Source: Pseudomonas sp. (GTDB taxonomy: Bacteria > Pseudomonadota > Gammaproteobacteria > Pseudomonadales > Pseudomonadaceae). Taken from it: DNA of 64,000 nucleotides. Below, piece after piece: positions 48,514 through 57,886 of the stretch. A program made the position numbers and the translations under genes. Below the pieces are notes generated by a model that did no database searches, had not been told where the DNA came from, and saw only the letters and a program-made list of their open reading frames with translations. The stretch is from the NCBI RefSeq assembly GCF_028293835.1, contig NZ_JAQGNX010000064.1:1-64000 (forward strand), read 5' to 3'. How positions within the stretch are numbered: the stretch's first letter is position 1; the number at the start of each line of letters is the position of its first letter.

Positions 48514-49605
48514 TCAGATCTCTGCGTACATACGGCCCGGGTTAAAAATTCCCCTCGGGTCGAGTTGATCTTTCAACTGGCGGTGATAACGCAGCAACGG
48601 GTTAACCAACGGCTGAAAAGGGCTGTCACAAGCGGCATGGCCGTAGCAGGTGGCGTGACCGCCGTTTTCGCTGACGATGGCGCGAATCTGCGCGGCATCG
48701 GCGTCGGACTTCAACCAGCGCTGAGCGCCGCCCCAATCGATTAGCTGCTCACCCGGTAACGCCAGCACGCCGGTGTTATTGGGCAGTGACAGGCGCCACA
48801 GTGTTGGCCCTTCATCGAAAAACCCCAGGCGCTGCTCATTGAGCTCGCGCCAATAGTGGCTGTCTACCGGCTCACCGCCGAGGCGATCATGGGCCGCTTT
48901 GACCGAACCCTCACCGCCCTCCAAACGCAGGCGTAACACTTGGCCGTCATGGCTCGCGGCGCTGATGGGGATCGGTTGCTGGCCCCATTCGGCCAGTCGT
49001 CGCAAGGCATGAATGGCATCCATTTCCAAGGCGATGCTGAAGCATTGGCGCGGTTTGGGCAGGACCTTCAGCGAGACTTCGGTCAGTAAGCCGAGGCAGC
49101 CATAACTGCCGGTCAGCAGCCGGGAAAGGTCGTAGCCCGCCACGTTTTTCATCACCTCGCCGCCGAAACGCAGGTGCTTGCCGAGGCCGGTAATCACACG
49201 CGTACCGAGGACAAAGTCGCGCACGGAGCCGGACCACGGGCGACGTGGCCCGGAGAGCCCGGCAGCAACCATGCCGCCAACGGTGGCGTCGTCGATGCCG
49301 TTCTGGCTGAAGCTGGGTGGCTCGCAGGGCAACATTTGCCCAGCCGCTTCCAGCGCAGCATTCAATTCGTGCAACGGTGTGCCGGCGCGGGCGGTGATCA
49401 CCAGTTCGGTCGGGTCGTAACTGACGATGCCGCGATGGGCGCGGGTGTCGAGGATTTCCCCAAAGACTTCCCGGCCCAGGAACGATTTGCTGTTGCCGCC
49501 CTGAATCCGCAGCGGTGTGCCGTTTTGATAGGCTTGATTGACCTGCTCCAGCAACGCAGCGCTGGCGTCGCTGTCAGGTTGAGCGTGATCTTTTTGAGCG
49601 AGCAT
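48514..49605 (-). CDS. glcE: Glycolate oxidase FAD-binding subunit GlcE
   Basis: GTPLRIQGGNSKSFLGR; GGMVAAGLSGPRRPWSGSVRDFVLGTRVITGLG. Confidence 0.94.
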   Translation of the reverse strand: MLAQKDHAQPDSDASAALLEQVNQAYQNGTPLRIQGGNSKSFLGREVFGEILDTRAHRGIVSYDPTELVITARAGTPLHELNAALEAAGQMLPCEPPSFSQNGIDDATVGGMVAAGLSGPRRPWSGSVRDFVLGTRVITGLGKHLRFGGEVMKNVAGYDLSRLLTGSYGCLGLLTEVSLKVLPKPRQCFSIALEMDAIHALRRLAEWGQQPIPISAASHDGQVLRLRLEGGEGSVKAAHDRLGGEPVDSHYWRELNEQRLGFFDEGPTLWRLSLPNNTGVLALPGEQLIDWGGAQRWLKSDADAAQIRAIVSENGGHATCYGHAACDSPFQPLVNPLLRYHRQLKDQLDPRGIFNPGRMYAEI

Positions 49606-51105
49606 TTAGAAACGCTCCAATTCAGGGAAGGGCAACTTGCCCATGTGTACGTGCATGGCGCCGAATTCAGCACAGCGGTGCAAGGTCGGAATGTTCTTGC
49701 CAGGGTTGAGCAGGCCGGTGCGGTCGAACGCCGCTTTCACCGAATGAAACAACGTCAATTCGTCGCTGTTGAACTGCGCGCACATCTGGTTGATTTTCTC
49801 GCGACCGACGCCGTGTTCACCGGTGATGCTGCCACCAACCTTGACGCACAATTCGAGAATCTTGCCGCCCAGGGCTTCGGCCCTGTCCAACTCGCCGGGT
49901 TGGTTGGCATCGAAAAGAATCAGTGGGTGCATGTTGCCGTCACCGGCGTGAAAAACGTTGGCCACTCGTAGCCCGTATTCTTCGGACAATGCGGTGATGC
50001 CCTTCAATACCCCCGGCAGTTCGCGACGGGGAATGGTGCCGTCCATGCAGTAATAGTCTGGCGACAGGCGTCCGACGGCGGGAAAGGCATTTTTACGTCC
50101 GGCCCAAAACCTTACCCGTTCAGCTTCATCCCGGGCCAGGCGTACTTCAGTGGCGCCGGCCTTTTCCAGGACTTCGCGGACCCGGTTGCAATCGTCATGC
50201 ACGTCGGCTTCAACGCCATCCAATTCGCACAATAGAATCGCTTCGGCGTCCACCGGGTAGCCAGCGTGAATGAAATCTTCGGCCGCACGAATCGCCAGGT
50301 TATCCATCATCTCCAGGCCACCGGGAATAATGCCTTCGGCAATAATATCGCCAACCGCACGCCCGGCTTTTTCCACTGAGTCGAACGCCGCCAACAGCAC
50401 GCGGGCGATTTGCGGCTTGGGCAGCAGTTTGACCGTAACTTCGGTAATGATGCCGAGCATGCCTTCGGAGCCTGTGAATAACGCCAGCAAGTCAAAGCCG
50501 GGCGAATCCAATGCTTCGGAGCCCAACGTCATGCGCTCGCCTTCGACCGTGAGGATTTCTACCTTCAGCAGATTGTGCACGGTCAGGCCGTATTTCAAGC
50601 AGTGAACGCCACCGGCATTTTCGGCGACATTGCCGCCGATCGAACAGGCGATTTGCGACGACGGGTCCGGCGCGTAGTAAAGGCCAAAGGGCGCGGCCGC
50701 CTGGGAAATCGCCAGATTGCGCACCCCGGGTTGTACACGGGCGAAGCGTCCAGCCGGGTCGATTTCCAGAATCTGATTAAATCGCGCCATCACCAGCAGC
50801 ACGCCCTTTGCCAAGGGCAGTGCGCCGCCAGACAAACCCGTGCCGGCACCGCGGGCCACAACCGGAACCTGGCGCTCATGGCACAGCTTGAGCAGGGTTT
50901 CTACTTGCTCGATGCGCTGCGGCAATACCACCAACATTGGCGTGGTGCGGTATGCCGACAGGCCGTCGCACTCGTATGGCTTGAGCTCTTCTTCACGATG
51001 GAGGACATCAAGGTCGGGCAGCTGTTCGCGCAGGGCCAGGTACAGCTCGGCTTTGTTAGAGGGCGGTAAAACTCCATCGACGCGTTCGTCGTAAAGGATG
51101 TTCAT
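49606..51105 (-). CDS. glcD: Glycolate oxidase subunit GlcD
   Basis: VPVVARGAGTGLSGGALPLAKGVLLVMARFNQIL; VFHAGDGNMHPLILFD; GSITGEHGVGREK. Confidence 0.95.
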   Translation of the reverse strand: MNILYDERVDGVLPPSNKAELYLALREQLPDLDVLHREEELKPYECDGLSAYRTTPMLVVLPQRIEQVETLLKLCHERQVPVVARGAGTGLSGGALPLAKGVLLVMARFNQILEIDPAGRFARVQPGVRNLAISQAAAPFGLYYAPDPSSQIACSIGGNVAENAGGVHCLKYGLTVHNLLKVEILTVEGERMTLGSEALDSPGFDLLALFTGSEGMLGIITEVTVKLLPKPQIARVLLAAFDSVEKAGRAVGDIIAEGIIPGGLEMMDNLAIRAAEDFIHAGYPVDAEAILLCELDGVEADVHDDCNRVREVLEKAGATEVRLARDEAERVRFWAGRKNAFPAVGRLSPDYYCMDGTIPRRELPGVLKGITALSEEYGLRVANVFHAGDGNMHPLILFDANQPGELDRAEALGGKILELCVKVGGSITGEHGVGREKINQMCAQFNSDELTLFHSVKAAFDRTGLLNPGKNIPTLHRCAEFGAMHVHMGKLPFPELERF

Positions 51106-51206
51106 GGGCTGACAACCCTTCGTTGTTTTTATTGGAGGATCGATACTACGATCGACTGACTTGCATCATTGGCTGTCAGAGCAGTACTGTCCATGACTTA
51201 CGCTCG

Positions 51207-51217
51207 TGGTCGAACCA
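51207..51217. promoter_or_regulatory. Candidate GlcC (FadR-type) site TGGTCGAACCA
   Basis: Matches TNGTNNNACNA in the glcD/glcC intergenic region. Confidence 0.55.
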
Positions 51218-51311
51218 GTTCTTTTGATTTGATATTCTGAGTTGTTTAAAAAATATCTTTTATTTCAATAGATTAAATTACTGAACTGATTCAGGTGTCT
51301 TAAGTTTATAA

Positions 51312-51326
51312 ACTGGTCATACCAGT
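51312..51326. promoter_or_regulatory. Candidate GlcC (FadR-type) site ACTGGTCATACCAGT
   Basis: Perfect 6-3-6 inverted repeat containing TNGTNNNACNA; ends 11 nt before the glcC ATG. Confidence 0.6.
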
Positions 51327-51336
51327 GGAGATAAGC

Positions 51337-52104
51337 ATGGATTCGTCCTCTGCGCCTCGTGCGCCGCAGGTTGCCGACGTGGTATGCGAGCGTATCGAGC
51401 GCTTGATCGTCGACGGGGTATTGAAAACCGGGCAGATCTTGCCGTCCGAACGACGCCTGACCGAAAAGCTCGGCGTGTCCAGGACCGCCCTGCGAGAAGG
51501 TCTCAAAATACTGCGCGCCAGGGGCATCATTGATACGGAGCAGGGTAAGGGTTCGTTTGTCGCACAATTATCTGGCCCCACTGCCGCCTCGCCGTTGATG
51601 CATTTATTCGGCTCGCAGCCGCGCACGCTGTATGACTTGTTTGAAGTGCGCAGTCTGCTGGAGGGCGAGTCCGCACGGTTGGCGGCCTTGCGCGGCACGG
51701 ATGCCGATTTCGTTTTGATCACCCGCAGCTACGAAGCGTTGATCGCGGCCCACGGTCAGCCACTGGAAGCGTCTGGGCATGCGCGATTGGACCATGCGTT
51801 TCACTTGGCCATCTGCGAGGCGTCGCACAATCCGGTGCTGGTGCAAACCCTGCGGTCGTTGACGGACTTGCTGTTGAATACGGTGTTTGCGTCGGTGAAT
51901 AACCTTTACCACCGCGAGCCGCAAAAGCGTCAGATCGACCGGCAACATGCGCGCTTATACAACGCCGTCACCGGACGCCTGCCGGAACAGGCGCGCAAGG
52001 CCGCTATAGCGCATATCCAAAGCATCAGCGATAACCTCAAGGAAATCGAAAACGAAGAACAGCGGTTGGTGAGATCGACATTGCGGCTGGAAGGGTGGAC
52101 GTAA
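51337..52104 (+). CDS. glcC: FadR/GntR-family regulator GlcC
   Basis: VCERIERLIVDGVLKTGQILPSERRLTEKLGVSRTALREGLKILRARG; divergent from glcD. Confidence 0.92.
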   Translation: MDSSSAPRAPQVADVVCERIERLIVDGVLKTGQILPSERRLTEKLGVSRTALREGLKILRARGIIDTEQGKGSFVAQLSGPTAASPLMHLFGSQPRTLYDLFEVRSLLEGESARLAALRGTDADFVLITRSYEALIAAHGQPLEASGHARLDHAFHLAICEASHNPVLVQTLRSLTDLLLNTVFASVNNLYHREPQKRQIDRQHARLYNAVTGRLPEQARKAAIAHIQSISDNLKEIENEEQRLVRSTLRLEGWT

Positions 52105-52234
52105 GCGTCAGATACGGACCCTTCGCGAATAAATTCCACGGTTGGGTCGCGGTTCCCCTGTAGTAGCGAACTCATTCCCGAAGGCGTCTGACCGGATGCA
52201 CCCGCCTTGACATCAACTGCCATCTCCCTCAACT

Positions 52235-52258
52235 TACGCATTGCGTAATCAGATTACG
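52235..52258. promoter_or_regulatory. Candidate HmgR operator upstream of maiA
   Basis: TACGCATTGCGTAATCAGATTACG; 19/24 identical to the hmgA-upstream motif. Confidence 0.62.
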
Positions 52259-52328
52259 AATAATAACAAGCAGCCATGTCTCCCGCAGCTATCCTTAACG
52301 GGAAACGTGCAACGAAGCAGGCAGCCCC

Positions 52329-52961
52329 GTGGACCTATTTACCTATTACCGTTCAACTTCCAGCTACCGGGTTCGCATCGCGTTGGCGATGAAAGCGCTT
52401 GCGTACGACTCGATTCCGGTCAACCTGATTCGCGACGGCGGTGAACACCTCAACCCCGATTACCTCGCCATTGACCCGCAGGGCAGGGTGCCGGCGCTGC
52501 GGCTGGACAGTGGTAACGTGATCATCCAGTCTTCGGCGATCATTGAATACCTCGAAGAGCGCTACCCCCTGCCGCCGTTGTTGCCCGCAGACTTGATACA
52601 GCGCGCTCAACACCGGGCCGTTGCAGCGTTGATTGGTTGTGATATTCATCCACTGCATAACGTCTCGGTGCTGAAACGCTTGCGGGGGCTTGCCTGCCCG
52701 GAAACGGAAGTGGTCGAATGGATCGGCCATTGGATCACCGAAGGCTTCAATGCGGTCGAAACGCTGATAGGCGATGACGCATTCTGTTTTGGCGCCCCCG
52801 GTCTGGCCGACGTGTTTTTGTTGCCGCAGCTGTACGCCGCCCGCCGCTTTGAGGTGGACCTGACCGACTATCCGAAAATTCGCCGGGTCGAGCAGTTGGC
52901 CCTGCAGCATAGTGCTTTCCAGGTTGCCCATCCCGACTCGCAATCCGACAAGCCAGAGTGA
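52329..52961 (+). CDS. maiA: Maleylacetoacetate isomerase
   Basis: LFTYYRSTSSYRVRIALAMKALAYDSIPVNLIRDGGEHL...VPALRLDSGNVIIQSSAIIEYLEE. Confidence 0.93.
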   Translation: MDLFTYYRSTSSYRVRIALAMKALAYDSIPVNLIRDGGEHLNPDYLAIDPQGRVPALRLDSGNVIIQSSAIIEYLEERYPLPPLLPADLIQRAQHRAVAALIGCDIHPLHNVSVLKRLRGLACPETEVVEWIGHWITEGFNAVETLIGDDAFCFGAPGLADVFLLPQLYAARRFEVDLTDYPKIRRVEQLALQHSAFQVAHPDSQSDKPE

Positions 52962-53103
52962 TCCATTCAATATGAGAGTCTTGGGCTTACAGCTTATTTT
53001 CGGCGATTTCCTTGCCCGCAGCGTGCGGGGTATTCCCTGCGCGCCACCTGTGTAGAGAGCGACTCGATTTCGACTTCCACTCTCTACTGCAAGGAGCCAT
53101 GTC

Positions 53104-54192
53104 ATGGCTGATCTCTACGCTGATGTTTACGAAAACCCAATGGGCCTGATGGGCTTTGAATTCATCGAATTCGCCTCGCCGATTCCTGATGTCCTTGAGC
53201 CTGTGTTCCAAATCATGGGCTTCACCAAGGTCGCTAATCACCGCTCCAAGAACGTGTCGCTGTACCGTCAGGGTGAGATCAACATCATCCTCAACAACGA
53301 ACCCCACAGCGTCGCTTCGTATTTTGCGGCGGAACATGGACCGTCGGTGTGTGGCATGGCGTTCCGGGTCAAGGACGCACAAAAAGCCTATAATCGCGCG
53401 CTGGAACTGGGCGCACAGCCGGTGGAAATCGCCACCGGCCCAATGGAATTGAGGCTGCCTGCCATCAAGGGCATTGGTGGGGCGCCCTTGTATTTGATCG
53501 ACCGGTTTGGCGAAGGGACATCCATTTATGACATTGATTTCAACTTCATAGAAGGCGTGGAGCGGCACCCAGAAGGCGCCGGACTGAAGTTCATCGACCA
53601 CCTGACTCACAACGTTTATCGGGGGCGCATGGCGTATTGGGCGAACTTCTACGAGAAGCTGTTCAACTTTCGTGAGCTTCGTTACTTCGACATCAAAGGC
53701 GAATACACCGGCCTGACCTCCAAAGCCATGACCGCGCCGGATGGCATGATCCGTATCCCGTTGAACGAAGAGTCGTCGAAGGGTGCGGGCCAGATCGAAG
53801 AATTCTTGATGAAGTTCAACGGCGAGGGCATTCAGCACGTCGCGTTTTTCACCGATGACTTGATCAAGACCTGGGACGCCTTGAAAGCCATTGGCATGCG
53901 CTTCATGACTGCGCCGCCTGCCACTTACTATGAGATGCTGGAAGGGCGTCTACCCAACCACGGCGAGCCCCAGGACGAATTACAGTCAAGGGGCATCTTA
54001 CTCGACGGTACGTCCGACAGCGGCGAACGGCGGTTGCTGCTGCAAATATTCTCGGAAACCCTCATGGGGCCGGTGTTCTTCGAGTTCATCCAGCGCAAAG
54101 GCGATGACGGCTTTGGCGAAGGCAACTTCAAGGCGCTGTTTGAATCCATCGAGCGGGATCAGGTAAAACGTGGGGTTCTAGCTGCGGATTGA
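53104..54192 (+). CDS. hpd: 4-hydroxyphenylpyruvate dioxygenase
   Basis: [74 protein letters not shown]. Confidence 0.96.
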   Translation: MADLYADVYENPMGLMGFEFIEFASPIPDVLEPVFQIMGFTKVANHRSKNVSLYRQGEINIILNNEPHSVASYFAAEHGPSVCGMAFRVKDAQKAYNRALELGAQPVEIATGPMELRLPAIKGIGGAPLYLIDRFGEGTSIYDIDFNFIEGVERHPEGAGLKFIDHLTHNVYRGRMAYWANFYEKLFNFRELRYFDIKGEYTGLTSKAMTAPDGMIRIPLNEESSKGAGQIEEFLMKFNGEGIQHVAFFTDDLIKTWDALKAIGMRFMTAPPATYYEMLEGRLPNHGEPQDELQSRGILLDGTSDSGERRLLLQIFSETLMGPVFFEFIQRKGDDGFGEGNFKALFESIERDQVKRGVLAAD

Positions 54193-54205
54193 TCTGTAAT
54201 CGGTC

Positions 54206-54233
54206 TGTAGGAGCCAACACGTTGGCTCCTACA
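54206..54233. repeat. Perfect inverted repeat TGTAGGAGCCAAC-AC-GTTGGCTCCTACA between hpd and hmgR
   Basis: 13-bp perfect arms; minimal form of the REPIN family. Confidence 0.8.
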
Positions 54234-54246
54234 ATGGGATCTGTTC

Positions 54247-55044
54247 TCAATCAATACGAGGCTGAAAACTGCCACCCATCCTCAAGCTTATATCCTGGGC
54301 GGTTTTCAGCAGTTTCAGCGCCGCCTGATCTTGCGCCGCGCCAGTAAACATTGACGCCGACCCCACTACCGTTACCACGCCCGCGAGCTTATCGCCCATG
54401 GCAAACACGGGTGATGACACGGCGTTGACCCCAGCCATCAACATACCGTGAATCTGATGTACCCCGGTGCTGCGGATTTCCTTAAGGTGTTTCTCAGCGT
54501 CTTTCAAGTGCTGGGCGCTCAAATGGCCTGACTCAAGCTCGGCCAGCAGCGCCGTTTCGTTGCTGCTCAGAAAACTGTTGAACACCAGCCCGGTGGACGA
54601 GCTTAGCAGCGGCAACACCGAACCGATTTGTGTCACCAGTGTCACCGCGCCGATGGATTGTTCGACGTAGACCACGGTCGGTCCTTTGTTGCCCCAAACC
54701 GCGAGAAAGCACGTTTCGTTGAGGTCATCACGCAACGCGGACAAGTGCGGTGCAGCCGTTTTCAACACGTCCAGTTGTCCGAGCGCAGCCAATCCCACCA
54801 GCAAGGCTTCACGGCCGAGGCCATAGTGATTGGTGGCGATGTTTTGCTCGGCGAAGCCACTGGCAACCAGCGCTTGCAGGTAGCGGTGGACCTTGCTCGC
54901 CGGCATGCCCACGTGTTCCGCCAGTTTTGACAACGAGGTGGCAGGCGCCAATTCGGCTAACGCTTTAAGGATGCCAACACCGACTTCCGCCGCTTGGACT
55001 TTTTGCTGACGTGGGCCTGCTGGGTTATCGATTTCCGCTGTCAT
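54247..55044 (-). CDS. hmgR: IclR family regulator HmgR
   Basis: VGVGILKALAELAPATSLSKLAEHVGMPASKVHRYLQALVASGFAEQ; divergent from hmgA. Confidence 0.9.
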   Translation of the reverse strand: MTAEIDNPAGPRQQKVQAAEVGVGILKALAELAPATSLSKLAEHVGMPASKVHRYLQALVASGFAEQNIATNHYGLGREALLVGLAALGQLDVLKTAAPHLSALRDDLNETCFLAVWGNKGPTVVYVEQSIGAVTLVTQIGSVLPLLSSSTGLVFNSFLSSNETALLAELESGHLSAQHLKDAEKHLKEIRSTGVHQIHGMLMAGVNAVSSPVFAMGDKLAGVVTVVGSASMFTGAAQDQAALKLLKTAQDISLRMGGSFQPRID

Positions 55045-55106
55045 GGATAAGGGCGCGCCGGTCTGGGAAGGCTGCTTTATAGCTTGACCTCATCACAAAC
55101 TCAAAT

Positions 55107-55130
55107 TACGTTATGCGTAATCTAATTACG
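55107..55130. promoter_or_regulatory. Candidate HmgR operator upstream of hmgA
   Basis: TACGTTATGCGTAATCTAATTACG containing the 17-bp palindrome ATTACG-TTATG-CGTAAT (55105-55121). Confidence 0.65.
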
Positions 55131-55148
55131 TTGTTTGCACCCGATCCC

Positions 55149-55250
55149 TGTACGAGCTGCCCAAGGCTGCGAAAGGTCGGCAAGACCTTCATCGGAATCA
55201 CGAAACCGCCCCGTCTGGGTCGAATCGCAGCCTTTGGCAGCTCCCAACAG
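55149..55250. repeat. REPIN-like repeat in the hmgA leader
   Basis: GTACGAGCTGCCCAAGGCTGCGA...TCGCAGCCTTTGGCAGCTCCCAAC. Confidence 0.7.
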
Positions 55251-55278
55251 GTCACTCGTAAGTAAAAAAGAGGTCAAG

Positions 55279-56586
55279 ATGTTCATAGCCCACTCTCCTG
55301 AATCCCTGGTGTATCTGAGCGGTTTCGGTAACGAGTTCAGCAGCGAAGCAGTGCCAGGTACGTTGCCGCTTGGGCAGAATTCCCCGCAGCGGCATTCACA
55401 CGGCCTGTACACCGAGCAGTTTTCCGGCACGGCGTTCACGGTGCCCCGGGCCGACGCACGGCGGACCTGGCTATACCGCATCAAACCCTCGGCGGCGCAC
55501 CCACGTTTTAAGCGTTTGACGCGACAGATCGTTGGCCAGGAGACTGGCCCGATCACCCCGAACCGCCTGCGCTGGGATGCGTTCGATATCCCCACCGAGC
55601 CCACTGACTTTCTCGATGGCTTGACCGGCCTGGCCAGCACGGCGGCTGCGGATCAGGTTGAAGGTGTCAGCGTTTATGTCTATTGCGCTAACACGTCCAT
55701 GGACCGCGCCTTTTTCAACGCCGACGGTGAGTGGCTGATCGTGCCGCAGACCGGCCGTTTGCGCATCGTCACCGAATTGGGCGTGCTGCAGATCGAGCCA
55801 CAAGAAATCGCAGTATTGCCGCGCGGGCTGAAATTCAGCGTGCAATTACTCGACGCCAGCGCCCGGGGCTATGTCTGCGAAAACCACGGCTGCGCGTTGC
55901 GTTTACCGGACCTGGGACCGATCGGCAGTAATGGGCTAGCCAATCCACGGGATTTTCTAACGCCCGTCGCGCAGTTTGAAAATCGCGATGAGCCAGTACA
56001 CCTGGTACAGAAATTTCTGGGTGAACTCTGGGCCACTCAGCTCGATCATTCACCGTTCGACGTGGTCGCCTGGCACGGTAACAACGTGCCGTACAAATAC
56101 GATTTACGCCGTTTTAATACCTTGGGTTCGGTGAGTTTTGACCACCCCGATCCGTCGATCTTTACCGTGTTGACCGCGCCCAGTGCGGTGCATGGACAGG
56201 CCAACGTTGACTTCGTGATCTTCCCGCCGCGCTGGATGGTGGCCGAAAAAACCTTTCGGCCACCGTGGTTTCACCGCAACCTGATGAACGAATTCATGGG
56301 CTTGATCGACGGCGCTTACGATGCCAAAGCCGAGGGTTTCGCACCTGGCGGCGTGTCGCTGCACAACTGCATGAGTGCCCATGGGCCGGACAACGCCACG
56401 GCAGAAAAAGCCATGGCCACGGAGCTCAAACCGCACAAAATCGACCACACCATGGCCTTCATGTTCGAGACCGGCAAAGTGCTGCGGCCTAGCCGTCACG
56501 CCCTTGAATGTCGGCACTTACAGACCGATTACGATGCCTGCTGGACAGGCATGGCCAAAACCTTTGATTCGGGAAACCAAGCATGA
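55279..56586 (+). CDS. hmgA: Homogentisate 1,2-dioxygenase
   Basis: [71 protein letters not shown]. Confidence 0.96.
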   Translation: MFIAHSPESLVYLSGFGNEFSSEAVPGTLPLGQNSPQRHSHGLYTEQFSGTAFTVPRADARRTWLYRIKPSAAHPRFKRLTRQIVGQETGPITPNRLRWDAFDIPTEPTDFLDGLTGLASTAAADQVEGVSVYVYCANTSMDRAFFNADGEWLIVPQTGRLRIVTELGVLQIEPQEIAVLPRGLKFSVQLLDASARGYVCENHGCALRLPDLGPIGSNGLANPRDFLTPVAQFENRDEPVHLVQKFLGELWATQLDHSPFDVVAWHGNNVPYKYDLRRFNTLGSVSFDHPDPSIFTVLTAPSAVHGQANVDFVIFPPRWMVAEKTFRPPWFHRNLMNEFMGLIDGAYDAKAEGFAPGGVSLHNCMSAHGPDNATAEKAMATELKPHKIDHTMAFMFETGKVLRPSRHALECRHLQTDYDACWTGMAKTFDSGNQA

Positions 56587-57878
56587 CCTCTCCATCGAAT
56601 GCCCTCAGTTGGGTAACGTCAGCCAACGGCCACAGCGATTTTCCGTTGCACAATCTGCCGCTGGGGGTTTTCAGCCGAGACGGCCTGAGCAAACGCGGTG
56701 GCGTGGCCATTGGCGACATGATATTTGACCTGCGTGCGGCGCTGGATGCGGGTTTTTTCAAGGGTGCCGCCCGTGACGCCGCCGAAGCTGCCAGCCGTGA
56801 TCAGCTCAACGACTTTTTCGCCTTGGGCGCACCCGCCCGGCGTGCACTGCGTGGTGAACTGCTGCACCTGTTGGATCACGGCAGTCCGCACCTGTCGCGA
56901 CTGCGACCCTTGGCTGAAACCTTGCTGCATCCCATGGCCGATTGTCAGATGCACGTTCCGGCGCGCATTGGCGATTACACCGACTTTTACGTCGGCATCC
57001 ACCACGCCATGAACGTCGGCAAACTGTTTCGCCCGGACAATCCGTTGCTGCCCAACTACAAATATGTGCCCATCGGTTACCACGGTCGCGCCTCGACCAT
57101 TTGTATTTCTGATACGCCGGTGCAGCGTCCGAACGGTCAGACCTTGGCGCCAGGCGCTGTGGTTCCCGAGTTCGGGCCGAGCAAACGGCTGGATTACGAA
57201 TTGGAAATGGGCGTGTGGATTGGCCCGGGCAATACTATGGGCGAAGCCATCGCCATCGGTGACGCAGCGCAGCATATCGCCGGCTTTTGCTTGCTTAACG
57301 ACTGGTCGGCACGGGATTTACAGGCGTGGGAATACCAGCCGCTGGGGCCATTTCTGTCGAAGAGTTTTGCCACCAGCATTTCGGCCTGGGTGGTGACTGC
57401 CGAAGCGCTGGAACCGTTTCGCATCGCTCAACCGGCGCGGCCTGATGGCGATCCACAGCCCTTGCCATATCTATTGGATGCAGCGGATCAGCAAAGCGGC
57501 GCGCTGGACATCGAACTTGAAGTGGTGCTGCTCACCGAGCGGATGAAAGAGCAGGGCATGCCGGCACAGCGTCTGGCCTTGAGCAACACGCAAAACATGT
57601 ACTGGACCGTCGCGCAAATGGTTGCGCACCACAGCGTCAATGGCTGCAAATTGCAGCCGGGTGATTTGTTCGGCACGGGAACCTTGTCAGGACCACAGCC
57701 CGGGCAGTTTGGCAGTCTGCTGGAAATCAGCGACGGCGGAAAAACCACCTTGACCCTGTCCAGCGGCGAGTCCCGACGCTTTTTGGAAGCGGGCGACGAA
57801 GTGATCTTCCGCGCCCGCTGCCAGCGAAAAGGATATGCCTCGATAGGATTTGGCGAATGCCGCGGCGTTGTGATCTAG
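56583..57878 (+). CDS. fahA: Fumarylacetoacetase
   Basis: [59 protein letters not shown]. Confidence 0.96.
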   Translation: MTSPSNALSWVTSANGHSDFPLHNLPLGVFSRDGLSKRGGVAIGDMIFDLRAALDAGFFKGAARDAAEAASRDQLNDFFALGAPARRALRGELLHLLDHGSPHLSRLRPLAETLLHPMADCQMHVPARIGDYTDFYVGIHHAMNVGKLFRPDNPLLPNYKYVPIGYHGRASTICISDTPVQRPNGQTLAPGAVVPEFGPSKRLDYELEMGVWIGPGNTMGEAIAIGDAAQHIAGFCLLNDWSARDLQAWEYQPLGPFLSKSFATSISAWVVTAEALEPFRIAQPARPDGDPQPLPYLLDAADQQSGALDIELEVVLLTERMKEQGMPAQRLALSNTQNMYWTVAQMVAHHSVNGCKLQPGDLFGTGTLSGPQPGQFGSLLEISDGGKTTLTLSSGESRRFLEAGDEVIFRARCQRKGYASIGFGECRGVVI

Positions 57879-57886
57879 CTTTGGAT

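Noticed and set aside
53104-53838. Long minus-strand ORF (52987-53838) opposite hpd
   Set aside because: Antisense to a clearly recognisable hpd gene.
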